Shown: in pieces, positions 8,343 through 17,389 of the stretch
Position numbering within the stretch: the stretch's first letter is position 1
How the letters are laid out: the number at the start of each line of letters is the position of its first letter
Assembly (NCBI RefSeq): GCF_013402875.1
Contig: NZ_CP058579.1
Coordinates: 620,001 to 684,000, forward strand
Reading direction: 5' to 3'
DNA length: 64,000 bases
DNA from: Halorarum salinum
GTDB taxonomy: Archaea > Halobacteriota > Halobacteria > Halobacteriales > Haloferacaceae
Program-made: the position numbers and the translations under genes
The notes under the pieces: model-generated
The model's database searches: none
Seen by the model: the letters and a program-made list of their open reading frames with translations, nothing else
Told to the model about the DNA's origin: nothing

Positions 8343-8837
8343 ATGGACGACCGCACGGCGACCGTCCTTCGGCTGCTCGCTGTGCAGGCGGCGGTCGTGA
8401 GCGCCGCGATCCACCTCATCGAGGGGGTCCCGAAGCTCGCCGTCTACCTCCCGCTGCTCTCGTTCGCCGACCCGCGCGGCTACCTGTTCGTCCCCTCCGC
8501 GCTGCTGCTCGTCGGGCTCTCGGCGGCCATCGTCCGCGGCGCGCGCCACCGCCGACTCTACTCGCTCTCGGCCGGCGTGCTCCTCGCGTACTGCGCAGGG
8601 TACGTCTGGTGGCACCTCACCGACCACGGGGGACTGGTGCCGAACCACGAGGTGACGGACCCGGTCGGCACCATCGCCGAGCACCTCGTCGGCGACCCGG
8701 TCGCGTTCGTGGCGTTCTTCGCCCAGATCGTCGGCGCGGCGCTGTTCCTCGCGTTGTTCGTCGGCGACCCCGAGCTCCCGGGGGCCGGGGACCGCGACGC
8801 CGGCGCCGCCGTCGCGGACCGGCCGGCCGACGAGTAA
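8343..8837 (+). CDS. Integral membrane protein, hypothetical
   Basis: 164 residues with about four predicted helices: residues 8-25 (VLRLLAVQAAVVSAAIHLI), 48-65 (LFVPSALLLVGLSAAIV), 72-92 and 125-145 (VAFVAFFAQIVGAALFLALFV). His in helix 1 and the CAGYVWWHLTDHGG segment place several His and Trp residues near the membrane face. The C terminus is a short acidic tail. No known family was recognised. It stands 30 bp upstream of the IMPACT-family gene, so the two may share a transcript. Confidence 0.78.
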   Translation: MDDRTATVLRLLAVQAAVVSAAIHLIEGVPKLAVYLPLLSFADPRGYLFVPSALLLVGLSAAIVRGARHRRLYSLSAGVLLAYCAGYVWWHLTDHGGLVPNHEVTDPVGTIAEHLVGDPVAFVAFFAQIVGAALFLALFVGDPELPGAGDRDAGAAVADRPADE

Positions 8838-8867
8838 CCCTTTGGGCCCGCACCCCGGAGTCGGGGT

Positions 8868-9524
8868 ATGGAGCCGTACCGAACCGTCGCCGACCGCGCC
8901 ACGGCCGAGTTCGAGGTGCGCGGCTCGCGGTTCCTCGGCCACGTCGCCCCCGTCGACGCCGTCCCGGCGGCGGAGTCGTTCGTCGAGGCGGTCGAGGCCG
9001 AGTTCGACGACGCGACCCACAACGTTCCGGCGTATCGGGTTCCCGCGGGAGATCGTTCGAGGTCGCCCGCCGATGTCGGTGCCCGGGGCGGCACCGGAGA
9101 CGCCGCCGAGGTGATGCTCCGCGAGTACGCCAGCGACGACGGCGAGCCGACGGGTTCGGCGGGCAAGCCCGCGCTCAACGTCCTCCAGCAGCGGGACGTC
9201 GAGCGCGTCGTCGCGGTCGTGACGCGCTACTACGGCGGGACGAACCTCGGCGTCGGGGGGCTGGCCCGTGCCTACTCCCGGGCGGTGAAGGAGGGGCTAG
9301 ACGCCGCCGGCGTCGTCGAGGAGGTTCCCCACGAGCGGTTCTCCGTCACCGCCGAGTACGACGACTCGGGCACGGTCCGGGGCGTCGTCGAGAGCGCGGG
9401 CGTGGAGTTCGACGCCGACTACGGAGCCGAGGTCACGTTCGCCGTGCGCGTGCCCGTCGAGGAGGCGGACGACCTCCGCGACCGTCTGCGGTCGGCCACC
9501 TCCGGCCGCGTCGACGTCGAGTGA
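8868..9524 (+). CDS. IMPACT/YigZ (UPF0029) family protein
   Basis: 218 residues. The N-terminal domain carries the family fingerprint: FEVRGSRFLGHVAPV, DDATHNVPAYRV, then YASDDGEPTGSAGKPALNVL, YYGGTNLGVGGLARAYSRAV. The C-terminal domain (about 140-218) is the small ferredoxin-like UPF0029 domain. Bacterial YigZ and eukaryotic IMPACT act in translation-related regulation; the archaeal role is not established. A short insertion (RSRSPADVGARGGTGDAAEVML) separates the first strands. Confidence 0.9.
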   Translation: MEPYRTVADRATAEFEVRGSRFLGHVAPVDAVPAAESFVEAVEAEFDDATHNVPAYRVPAGDRSRSPADVGARGGTGDAAEVMLREYASDDGEPTGSAGKPALNVLQQRDVERVVAVVTRYYGGTNLGVGGLARAYSRAVKEGLDAAGVVEEVPHERFSVTAEYDDSGTVRGVVESAGVEFDADYGAEVTFAVRVPVEEADDLRDRLRSATSGRVDVE

Positions 9525-9636
9525 CGCGTGTACCCGGCACCGACGATCCGCCCGCGACGGTCAGGTAGCGACGAGCGGAACCGGCAGGCCCCGCACCGGC
9601 ACGTAGCTTGAGGGGGCTACGGCGACACCACCGCCC

Positions 9637-10791
9637 ATGAGCGATCCGGACTCCGTCGCCGTCGTCGGGGGCGGCATCGTCGGCTCGGCCGCCGCGTACC
9701 ACCTCGCCCGCGAGGGCGTCGGGACGACGCTGTTCGACCGCCGCGATGAGGGGCGCGCGACCGACGCCGGCGCCGGCATCGTCGCCCCGGCGACGAGCAG
9801 CCGAACCGGCTCCGACCCGTGGTTCTCGTTCGCCGTCGAGGCGGCCGACCACTACCCCGACCTCGTCGCCGCCCTCGAGGCCGACGGCGTCGCCGACCAC
9901 GGCTACGCGTCCGCCGACCTCCTGAGCGTCGCCGTCGACCCGGACGAAGTGGGGGCGTTCGAGACCGCGAAGCGACGGACCGAGCGGCGGGCCGAGGAGT
10001 ACGGCACGCCCGCCCCCGGAACGTTCGAGGAGATACCGATCGATCGGGCCCGCGAGCTGTTCCCGCCGTTGAGCGGCGCCGAGCGCGCGATGGTGTACCG
10101 CGACCAGGCCCGCGTGGACGGGCGGGCGTTCGCCGCGGCGCTCCGGGAGGCCGGGGAGGAACACGGCCTCGCGGTCGAACGTGCGGACGTGACCGGGATC
10201 GAAACGGAACGCGTCGACGCCGATGGCGCGACCGTTTCGGGCGTCGTCGTCGACGGGAACGACCGCGAGTTCGAGGCGGTCGTCGTCGCGGGCGGCGCCT
10301 GGTCCGGCGCGTTCGCCGACGCGCTCGGGGTGGAGATTCCAGTCGAACCGCAGCGCGGCCAGATCGTCCATCTCGCGGTCGAGGCCGACACCGAGGACTG
10401 GCCCATCGTGAGCCCGTTCCGGCACAAGTATCTGGTGTCCTGGCCGAACGGCCGGGTCGCCGTCGGCGCGACCCGCGAGGACGACGTCGGGTTCGCCCCG
10501 CGCGCCACCCTCGCGGGCCTGCACGACGTGTACGGCGAGGCGCTCCGGGTCGCGGAGGGGCTTCGGGACGCAGAACCCGTCGAGACCAGGGTGGGGCTCC
10601 GTCCCGTGTCGCGTGACGGGTTGCCGGTTCTCGGCCGGGCGCCCGACGTCGACGGCGCGTACCTCGCGACCGGCCACGGGCCGACGGGGCTCACCCTCGG
10701 TCCGTACAGCGGGAAGGTCGTCGCCGACCTCGTTCGGGGGATCGAACCGGAAACCGACCGCTCCGCGTTCGATCCCACGAGATTCCGGTAA
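9637..10791 (+). CDS. FAD-dependent oxidoreductase, DAO family (D-amino-acid dehydrogenase/glycine oxidase-like)
   Basis: 384 residues. The N-terminal dinucleotide-binding motif is SVAVVGGGIVGSAAAYHLAR, followed by TTLFDRRDEG (ribose-binding acid) and the GAGIVAPATSSR loop. The middle includes RDQARVDGRAFAAALREAG, and the end has the FAD-closing motif GLRPVSRDGLPVLGRAPDVDGAYLATGHGPTGLTLGP, typical of the DAO superfamily. The reaction would be oxidative deamination of an amine or amino acid. The substrate is not determined. The gene is followed 77 bp downstream by the S9 peptidase, a possible catabolic pairing. Confidence 0.9.
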   Translation: MSDPDSVAVVGGGIVGSAAAYHLAREGVGTTLFDRRDEGRATDAGAGIVAPATSSRTGSDPWFSFAVEAADHYPDLVAALEADGVADHGYASADLLSVAVDPDEVGAFETAKRRTERRAEEYGTPAPGTFEEIPIDRARELFPPLSGAERAMVYRDQARVDGRAFAAALREAGEEHGLAVERADVTGIETERVDADGATVSGVVVDGNDREFEAVVVAGGAWSGAFADALGVEIPVEPQRGQIVHLAVEADTEDWPIVSPFRHKYLVSWPNGRVAVGATREDDVGFAPRATLAGLHDVYGEALRVAEGLRDAEPVETRVGLRPVSRDGLPVLGRAPDVDGAYLATGHGPTGLTLGPYSGKVVADLVRGIEPETDRSAFDPTRFR

Positions 10792-10868
10792 CGGCTGCCG
10801 AGAGCGGCGCTACACCCCGCCCTTCCGGGTTCCGAACGTTCTTCCGCCGGCACGCCATCGCCCGCGGT

Positions 10869-12956
10869 ATGGACCGAATCCAGGCGAGCGATTACCACGA
10901 GATCGCCAAGCCGAGCGACCCCCGGGTCGCGCCGGACGGCGACCGGGTGGCCTTCGTGCGGACCGTCCCCGACGGGGACGACGAGTACGAGTCGACGGTG
11001 TACGTCGCGCCGACCGACGGGGGCGAGGAGCCGCGACGGCTCACCCTCGCGGAGGGGACCGACGCGGAACCGCGGTTCTCGCCCTCGGGGGACCGCCTCG
11101 CGTTCACCTCGACGCGGGGGAAGGACGACGACACCCAGCAGCTCTGGGTGCTCCCGCTCGACGGCGGCGAGGCCGAGCAGGTGACCGACGTGGTCGGAGG
11201 CGTCTCGGCCATCGAGTGGAGCCCCGACGGCGACCGAATCGCGTTCGTCCAGTCGGTCACCGCCGAGGATCGCGAGGAGGGACGGGACCTCGCCGTGCCG
11301 GACGAGTACGAACCCGAGGAACCGGACCCGCGGGTCATCGACCGGACGGTGTTCCGTTCGGGAGAGCAGTACTTCGACGGGAAGCGCTCGCACGTGTACG
11401 TGCTCGATCTGGACGCGGCAGACGACGGCGCGGGTGACGCGAACGACGCGCTCGAACGGCTCACCGACGGAGACGTCGACCACGCCGCTCCGACGTGGGG
11501 CGACGAGACGACGCTGTACTACGCCGCAAAGGACCTCGGCGAGGACCCCGACGACAACTACCGGTTCAGCGTCCACGCCCACGACACGGGCGCCGACGAG
11601 GCCGAGCGCGTCCACGAGACCACGGGCTTCGGGATGGCGCTCGCAGCCAGCGGCGACCGGGTCGCCTGCCTCCACACCGAACCCGACCGGGCGTCCATCA
11701 GGCCGACCGACCTGCACGTGTACGACCGCGGGAGCGACGGGGTGGTGAACGTCACCGCCGACATCGACCGGGGTCTCGGGTACGAGGCCGACCCGCAGTG
11801 GGGGTCCGACGGCGAGACGGTCTACTTCTCGACGCCCGACGAGGGTGCGACGGCGCTGTGGGCGGCGCCAGGCGACGGCAGCGAACCGCCCGAGCGACGG
11901 TACCGGGGCGGCTCGGTCAACGGCGCCCACGTCGGCGAGGACGTCGTCGCGATCACGAAGTCCGAATGGGATCGCCCCGGCGACGTGTTCACACTCGCCC
12001 TCGGGCGAGGCGAGGGCGGTCTAACCGCCGAAGCCGACGGAAGCGAGGAACGCCGCCTCACGAACCTGAACGCGGAGTATCTGGAGCGCGTCAGCGTCGG
12101 CGAACCCGAGGCGATCGAGTTCGAGTCAGAGCAGGGGCCGGTCGAGGGATGGGTGCTCACGCCGCCCGACTTCAGCGAGGACGAGCGCTACCCGATGATC
12201 GCCGAGGTCCACGGCGGCCCCCACGCGATGTGGACCACGTCGGGGACGATGTGGCACGAGTTCCAGACGCTCGCCGCGCGCGGCTACGTCGTCTTCTGGT
12301 CGAACCCGCGCGGCTCGACCGGGTTCGGCGAGGAGTACATGAACGCCATCGAACGCGACTGGGGGAACGTCACGCTCACCGACGTGATGGCCGGCGTGGA
12401 GGAGGTCGCCGGGCGTGACTACGTCGACGAGGGGAACGTCTTCCTCACCGGCGGCTCATTCGGCGGCTACATGACCTCGTGGACGGTCGGACGGACCGAC
12501 TACTTCCGCGCGGCCGTCTCCCAGCGTGGCGTCTACGACTTCACCGGCTTCTACGGCTCGACGGACGGCGCCTACAAGCTCCTCGAGGGCGACTACGACG
12601 CGACGCCGTGGGAGGAACCGGAGTTCCTCTGGGAGCAGTCGCCGGTCGCCCACGCACACGAGGTGACGACGCCGACGCTCGTCGTGCACTCCGACCGTGA
12701 CTTCCGGACCCCCGCGGGTACGGCCGACCTGTTCCACCGCATCCTCCGCAAACAGGGGACGGAGACGCGGCTGGTCAGGTATCCGCGGGAGGGCCACGAG
12801 CTCTCGCGCTCGGGCGAACCGGCCCACATCGTCGACCGCATCGAGCGCATCGCACGCTGGTTCGACGGCTACAGCGAGCATCACGACGCCGAGAAGGCGA
12901 TCGACAGGCCCGAGAACGACGGGCTGAGGGCCGGCGAAGGCGACGCGGACGAGTAG
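10869..12956 (+). CDS. S9 family serine peptidase (acylaminoacyl/prolyl oligopeptidase type)
   Basis: A 695-residue cytosolic peptidase. Residues 1-420 form a seven-bladed beta-propeller, seen as repeated WD-like blades (PRVAPDGDRVAFVRT, PRFSPSGDRLAFTST, IEWSPDGDRIAFVQS). The C-terminal alpha/beta-hydrolase domain contains the nucleophile in GGSFGGYMTS (Ser530), the acid in HSDRDFRTP (Asp611) and the histidine in EGHELSR (His643). No export signal is present. Such enzymes clip short peptides, which fits an organism that also carries the oligopeptide importer downstream. The length is normal for the family. Confidence 0.93.
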   Translation: MDRIQASDYHEIAKPSDPRVAPDGDRVAFVRTVPDGDDEYESTVYVAPTDGGEEPRRLTLAEGTDAEPRFSPSGDRLAFTSTRGKDDDTQQLWVLPLDGGEAEQVTDVVGGVSAIEWSPDGDRIAFVQSVTAEDREEGRDLAVPDEYEPEEPDPRVIDRTVFRSGEQYFDGKRSHVYVLDLDAADDGAGDANDALERLTDGDVDHAAPTWGDETTLYYAAKDLGEDPDDNYRFSVHAHDTGADEAERVHETTGFGMALAASGDRVACLHTEPDRASIRPTDLHVYDRGSDGVVNVTADIDRGLGYEADPQWGSDGETVYFSTPDEGATALWAAPGDGSEPPERRYRGGSVNGAHVGEDVVAITKSEWDRPGDVFTLALGRGEGGLTAEADGSEERRLTNLNAEYLERVSVGEPEAIEFESEQGPVEGWVLTPPDFSEDERYPMIAEVHGGPHAMWTTSGTMWHEFQTLAARGYVVFWSNPRGSTGFGEEYMNAIERDWGNVTLTDVMAGVEEVAGRDYVDEGNVFLTGGSFGGYMTSWTVGRTDYFRAAVSQRGVYDFTGFYGSTDGAYKLLEGDYDATPWEEPEFLWEQSPVAHAHEVTTPTLVVHSDRDFRTPAGTADLFHRILRKQGTETRLVRYPREGHELSRSGEPAHIVDRIERIARWFDGYSEHHDAEKAIDRPENDGLRAGEGDADE

Positions 12957-13040
12957 GCCCCCGCCACGGACGAACGGCTGCCTCGCCGCCCACGTCGAGG
13001 AGTGGGGGATGGCGCTCGGGACGACCTGTTCGCTGGAGCG

Positions 13041-13244
13041 CTAGTCGACGATGATGTCACCGTCCTCGTCGACCGAGACCGGCGCCTCGGTGGTCATCTC
13101 GGTCTCGTAGCGCTCGATCCAGTCGGCGAAACAGCCCGGGCAGAGCCGCTGCTCGTCGACGGTCGACCGGTCGACCGAGAGCCTGACGGTCCGCGCGAGC
13201 GCGTCGGCGATCCCGTCTCCACAGGCGTCGCAGGGGTCGGCCAT
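13041..13244 (-). CDS. Small zinc-ribbon protein, 67 residues
   Basis: The protein MADPCDACGDGIADALA... carries CDAC near the N terminus and CPGC about 30 residues later, giving a four-cysteine zinc site. An acidic C-terminal tail ends DEDGDIIVD. The ATG at 13244 is chosen because the longer upstream frame would add sequence with no protein-like character. Its composition matches the many tiny zinc-finger proteins of haloarchaea, some of which act as regulators; a function here is not known. Confidence 0.8.
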   Translation of the reverse strand: MADPCDACGDGIADALARTVRLSVDRSTVDEQRLCPGCFADWIERYETEMTTEAPVSVDEDGDIIVD

Positions 13245-13454
13245 GGTCGGGGGTGGGAAGCCGGGGATAAAGGCGTTACCTCCGAGTAGGGCTGGCAGGC
13301 GGTCCGACGGCATCGCGGCGGGGTGGACCGCGCAACCGCGCGTCCCGCCGCGACGGCGTTCAGGTCACGGGGGTGCTGGTCCCGTCTTCGCTGAAAAGGC
13401 TGAGGTACGGTGGCCGTGGGAAACGCGGCGAGAGGCCAAACAGGTCGGAGATCG

Positions 13455-13640
13455 TCGAACCCTCCGCGGCTCTCGACTTCTGGTTCGGTCAGTACGTCGC
13501 CGCACGGTTCTCGAAAGCCCCCGCGGCCCCTTTCAGTCCCGCCCGACCGCACCACAACCTCGCCCTCCCCAGCCTCCTGCGATGCTCGCTCGCTGCGCGT
13601 CTCGTCCCTCGCGCGGGTCGGCCGCGCGCCGACGCAGGCC
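13455..13640 (-). repeat. Dispersed modular intergenic repeat, copy B
   Basis: Minus-strand copy. It includes CGCGCGAGGGACGAG-like sequence (complement of about 13600-13614), GCAGGAGGCTGGGGAGGGCG, GGTGCGGTCGGGCGGG, CTGAAAGGGGCCGCGGGGGC and TTTCGAGAACCG. Here the AAAGGGGCCGCGG box is fused directly to the GCGGGGGCTTTC box; in copies A and E these are separated by the CAAGCACCGG module. It lies in the 643-bp gap 13245-13887, where no gene was found. Confidence 0.72.
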
Positions 13641-13887
13641 GCTCGGCCATCGCCGTCAGAAGACCCAGAGGGGACTCCCCGAGCGGAAAAACGGCACCCA
13701 GGGTTCAAACCGGATGACGGGACCATCCCCCGTGTGCGGTGAACGTCACCAGGGGCGCCACGCGGTTGCGCGACGCCGACGTCCCGCGGACCGCCAGGCG
13801 TCGCCTGTTCGCCACTGGGCAGCCCCCCTCGGCGCCGTACCTCGCCGGGGAACGTCGGACCTGCTCCTCGCCAGCGACCGCTCCGGG

Positions 13888-14394
13888 CTACTCCGCTTTC
13901 TCCTTACCGTAGCCGGCGGGCAGCAGGTTGTCCGGTTCGTCCTGGGAGAAGACGACGCGTCGGGAGTCGTCGAGCGGCCGCAGGAAGGTCCGCATCTCCC
14001 CGCGAGCGGCGACCCGGTCGAGCATCTCCTCGGCCTCGCGGACGGCGTAGTAGAGGGGGAGGACGACGACGAGCCCCGCCTCGGGCGCCTTCATCGCCAC
14101 GACCAGGAAGACGACGCCGCCCTCCTCCGCGCGGTAGGCGTCGTACTCGTCGAACGAGGTGCCCTCCATCAGCTCCTCCAGCTCGCGGAACTCGTCGCCC
14201 GGGAGGAGCACGTCCAGCCCGAGCCGGTCCGACTCCGTTGCGGCCGACGCCGTCGGGAGCGCCGTCACGTCGCCGGGGTGGAGTTCGAGCGCCTCCCAGC
14301 CGGCCTCGCGGTACTCGGCGGCGGTCGCCTCCATGTCCTCGATGACGTCCTCCCAGAGGTCCTGCACGCCAGTGAGCGGGTGACTGCCGGCCAT
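13888..14394 (-). CDS. Haloarchaeal conserved hypothetical protein, 168 residues
   Basis: A soluble acidic protein beginning MAGSHPLTGVQDLWEDVIEDM and ending LLPAGYGKEKAE. It has an N-terminal helix (residues 8-30), then EALELHPGDVTALP, a central ELEELMEGTSFDEYDAYR and a hydrophobic strand GGVVFLVVAMKAPEAGLVVVLPLYY. No catalytic motif was recognised. The ATG at 14394 is used; farther upstream the frame is Arg/Pro-rich shadow of the ABC gene. It is divergent from the peptide-ABC ATPase, 98 bp apart, sharing a promoter region. Confidence 0.8.
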   Translation of the reverse strand: MAGSHPLTGVQDLWEDVIEDMEATAAEYREAGWEALELHPGDVTALPTASAATESDRLGLDVLLPGDEFRELEELMEGTSFDEYDAYRAEEGGVVFLVVAMKAPEAGLVVVLPLYYAVREAEEMLDRVAARGEMRTFLRPLDDSRRVVFSQDEPDNLLPAGYGKEKAE

Positions 14395-14492
14395 AGGCGT
14401 GGGTCGGGTGACGACGCGTGAAAACGATTGCCTTCGGGAGCGACGGCACCGCATCGAAAGGTATTCCGGTCGCGGCGAGCGATGCCACCGGC

Positions 14493-17309
14493 ATGGACCT
14501 GCTGTCGGTTTCGAACCTCCGGACCCAGTTCGCCACCGAGCGCGGGCAGGTGAAGGCCGTCGACGGCGTCGACCTGACGGTTCGGGAGGGGGAGACGGTC
14601 GGGCTCGTGGGCGAGTCGGGCTCCGGGAAGTCGGTGACGGCCCTCTCCGCGATGGGGCTCGTGGACGACCCCGGGGAGGTCGTCGGCGGTGAGGTGACCC
14701 TCCGGAGCCCCGACCTCGCGGAGCGACTGCTCCCGCGATTCGCCGACGGGGTCGCTTCCTATCCGAAGGCGCTCGTCGACGCCCTCCGCGAGCTCGCGGC
14801 CGCCTGCCGGGACGGCGACCTCGGCGGCGTGGCGGCCGAACTCGACGACATCGCCGAGGACTGCGAGGCGCTCGCGGACCCCGAGGACGTCGGGGACACG
14901 GCCGCGGACGCCGCCGAGGACCTCCGGGCCGCGGCCGACCCGGACGACGTCGCGGCCGACCTCGACGCGCTCGCGGAGCGCGCGGCGGACGGCTTCGTCT
15001 TCGTCGAGGAGGCCCGGATCGAGAACCCGCCGGCCGAACTCTCGGGGCGTGATCCCCGAGCACTGCTTCGGAACCAGCCCGAACAGGCGGCCGAACACGT
15101 CGTCGTCGAGGACGCGGTCGTCGAACTGACCGCCGCGCCCGAGGAGGCGCTCCGGGCGGTCAGGGGCGGGGAGATGAGCATGATCTTCCAGGACCCGATG
15201 ACCTCGCTGAACCCGGCGCTCACCGTCGGCGAACAGGTCGCCGAGTCGCTCCGGCTCCACCAGTTCGACGGCCGGAAGGAGGACACGTGGCGAAACGCCG
15301 TCCGCGAGATCCTCCCGAAGATCGGCGGGGGAGAGATCGACGAGGCGGTGCTGGAACGGACCGTCGAGGTGCTCTCGGAGGTCGGCATCCCGGAACCCAC
15401 GTCCCGGGTCGACGAACACCCCCACGAGTTCTCCGGCGGGATGCGCCAGCGCGTCCTCATCGCCATCGCGCTGGCGTGTCGTCCGCGGCTGCTCGTCGCC
15501 GACGAGCCGACGACGGCGCTGGACGTGACCATCCAGGCCCAGATCCTGGACCTCGTCGGCGACCTGCAGGAGGAACTGGGGATGTCCATGCTGATGATCA
15601 CCCACGACCTCGGCGTCGTCGCGGAGACGTGTGACCGCGTCGCGGTGATGTACGCGGGCGAGATCGTCGAGGAGGGGCCGGTCGAGGAGATCTTCACGAA
15701 CCCCTCCCACCCGTACACCTACACCCTGTTGGAGTCGGTGCCGACCGAGGAGAAGGAGCGCCTCCAGCCGATCGAGGGGAACGTCCCCGACCTGATCGAC
15801 CTGCCCGACGGCTGCCACTTCGCGCCGCGGTGCCCGTGGGCCCACGAGGAGTGCCGGCGCGGGGAGATCCCGTACCTCCAGCACGGCCCCGCGGACGCCG
15901 ACCACCGCTCGAAGTGCGTCCTCGACGAGTTCGACACGACCGAGTACGGCGACGAGGACGCGCTCGGCGCCGGCGGTCACGAGATCGGCGACCGGTTGGT
16001 CGAGGTCGACGGGCTGAAGAAGCACTTCTCGCGGGCCGACGGCTACCTCGACCGCCTGCTCGCCGGCGACGTGGAGAGCGTGAAGGCCGTCGACGGCGTC
16101 AGCTTCGACGTCTACGAGGGCGAGACGCTCGGGCTCGTCGGCGAGTCGGGCTGTGGCAAGTCGACGACCGGGCGGGCGCTGCTCCAGTTGCTGGAGCCGA
16201 CCGACGGGCGGGTCGTCTTCGCCGGCGACGACCTCACGGACCTCCCGAACGACGACCTCCGGGCGCGCCGTCGCGACCTCCAGATGATCTTCCAGGACCC
16301 GATGTCGAGCCTGGATCCGCGGATGACCGTCGGACAGATCGTCGCCGAGCCGCTTCAGATCCACGACCTGCCGCCCGAGGAGCCGTCGGAGGGGATCTCG
16401 AAGCGAGAGCAGCGCCGCCGCCGCGTCGACGAGTTGCTGGAGGCGGTCGGGCTCGATCCGGGCCAGCGCGGGCGGTACCCCCACGAACTCTCCGGCGGAC
16501 AGCGCCAGCGCGTCGGCATCGCCCGCGCGCTCGCGGTGGACCCGGACTTCATCGTCTGTGACGAACCGGTGTCGGCGCTCGACGTGAGCGTCCAGGCCCA
16601 GATCCTCAACCTGCTGGAGGACCTCCAGGAGGAGTTCGGGCTGACGTTCCTGTTCATCGCCCACGACCTCTCGGTCGTCCGGCACATCTGCGACCGCGTC
16701 GCGGTGATGTACCTCGGGGAGATCGCGGAGGTCGCGGACACGGACGACCTGTTCGAGGACCCCCGGCACCCCTACACTCGGGCGCTCCTGTCGGCCATCC
16801 CGGTGCCGGACCCGACCGCCGACACGGACGACCGCGTCATCCTGGAGGGCGACGTCCCCTCGCCGATCGACCCGCCGTCAGGCTGCAACTTTCGGACGCG
16901 CTGCCCGCAGGTCATCCCGCCGGAGGAGCTCGACGTCGCGCAGGCCGACTTCCGCGCGGTCATGAACTATCGCCAGCGGGTCGAGGACCGTGCGATCGAC
17001 CCGGAGGGGATCCGCGAGGAGGCGGCGCTGCGTGAGGACGGACCCGCGGGGCGGACCGCCGCGGCCGACGGCGGCGATCCCGTCGACCCGGACGTCCCCC
17101 TCGGGCCGGCGTTGCGCGAACGGTTCGGGCTCGCGGACCTCCCGCCCACGGCGGACGGGGCGGTCGCCGAGAGCGTCGATCGGCTGGCGGCCGACGACTG
17201 GGAGGGGGCCGAACGGGTGCTCCGCGAGACGTTCGAGAGCGTCTGCGAGCGCGAGAACCCCCGGCTCGGCGATCGGGACCACCCCGCGGCCTGTCACCTC
17301 GCCGATTGA
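14493..17309 (+). CDS. Double ABC ATPase of an oligopeptide importer (DppD-DppF fusion)
   Basis: 938 residues with two complete nucleotide-binding domains. Domain 1 has Walker A GESGSGKS (40-47), Q-loop [10 protein letters not shown] (Gln233), signature [10 protein letters not shown] and Walker [13 protein letters not shown]. Domain 2 has Walker [10 protein letters not shown] (near 550), Q-loop [10 protein letters not shown] (near 600), signature [11 protein letters not shown] and [10 protein letters not shown]. Each ends in the oligopeptide-transporter C-terminal region with its Cys cluster ([26 protein letters not shown]). Domain 1 contains about 130 extra helical residues between Walker A and the Q-loop. 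A further 100-residue tail follows domain 2. The binding protein and permeases follow on the same strand. Confidence 0.93.
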   Translation: MDLLSVSNLRTQFATERGQVKAVDGVDLTVREGETVGLVGESGSGKSVTALSAMGLVDDPGEVVGGEVTLRSPDLAERLLPRFADGVASYPKALVDALRELAAACRDGDLGGVAAELDDIAEDCEALADPEDVGDTAADAAEDLRAAADPDDVAADLDALAERAADGFVFVEEARIENPPAELSGRDPRALLRNQPEQAAEHVVVEDAVVELTAAPEEALRAVRGGEMSMIFQDPMTSLNPALTVGEQVAESLRLHQFDGRKEDTWRNAVREILPKIGGGEIDEAVLERTVEVLSEVGIPEPTSRVDEHPHEFSGGMRQRVLIAIALACRPRLLVADEPTTALDVTIQAQILDLVGDLQEELGMSMLMITHDLGVVAETCDRVAVMYAGEIVEEGPVEEIFTNPSHPYTYTLLESVPTEEKERLQPIEGNVPDLIDLPDGCHFAPRCPWAHEECRRGEIPYLQHGPADADHRSKCVLDEFDTTEYGDEDALGAGGHEIGDRLVEVDGLKKHFSRADGYLDRLLAGDVESVKAVDGVSFDVYEGETLGLVGESGCGKSTTGRALLQLLEPTDGRVVFAGDDLTDLPNDDLRARRRDLQMIFQDPMSSLDPRMTVGQIVAEPLQIHDLPPEEPSEGISKREQRRRRVDELLEAVGLDPGQRGRYPHELSGGQRQRVGIARALAVDPDFIVCDEPVSALDVSVQAQILNLLEDLQEEFGLTFLFIAHDLSVVRHICDRVAVMYLGEIAEVADTDDLFEDPRHPYTRALLSAIPVPDPTADTDDRVILEGDVPSPIDPPSGCNFRTRCPQVIPPEELDVAQADFRAVMNYRQRVEDRAIDPEGIREEAALREDGPAGRTAAADGGDPVDPDVPLGPALRERFGLADLPPTADGAVAESVDRLAADDWEGAERVLRETFESVCERENPRLGDRDHPAACHLAD

Positions 17310-17360
17310 TTCTCGGGTGAGGTTCGTTAGCATATCCGGAGAAACCCGTTATCACAAGCC

Positions 17361-17366
17361 TTTTCA
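17361..17366 (+). promoter_or_regulatory. Possible TATA element for the peptide-binding protein gene
   Basis: An AT-rich TTTTCA stretch stands out in the GC-rich background about 27 bp upstream of the ATG at 17390. This is the spacing expected for a leaderless haloarchaeal transcript. A second AT-rich run (AGTTTTTGCATG) is closer to the start. Confidence 0.4.
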
Positions 17367-17389
17367 TGGCAGTTTTTGCATGAAACAGT

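Noticed and set aside
6510-9020. 836-codon minus-strand frame
   Set aside because: Antisense to four recognisable genes (SRPBCC, alcohol dehydrogenase, membrane protein, IMPACT). GC-rich genomes produce such frames by codon-bias mirror effects.
13700-13740. Possible tRNA T-arm (GGGTTCAAACC)
   Set aside because: No cloverleaf could be built around it: no acceptor or anticodon stem of proper spacing.
14265-16769. 834-codon minus-strand frame over the ABC ATPase
   Set aside because: The plus strand carries two complete Walker A, signature and Walker B sets; the antisense frame has no domain.
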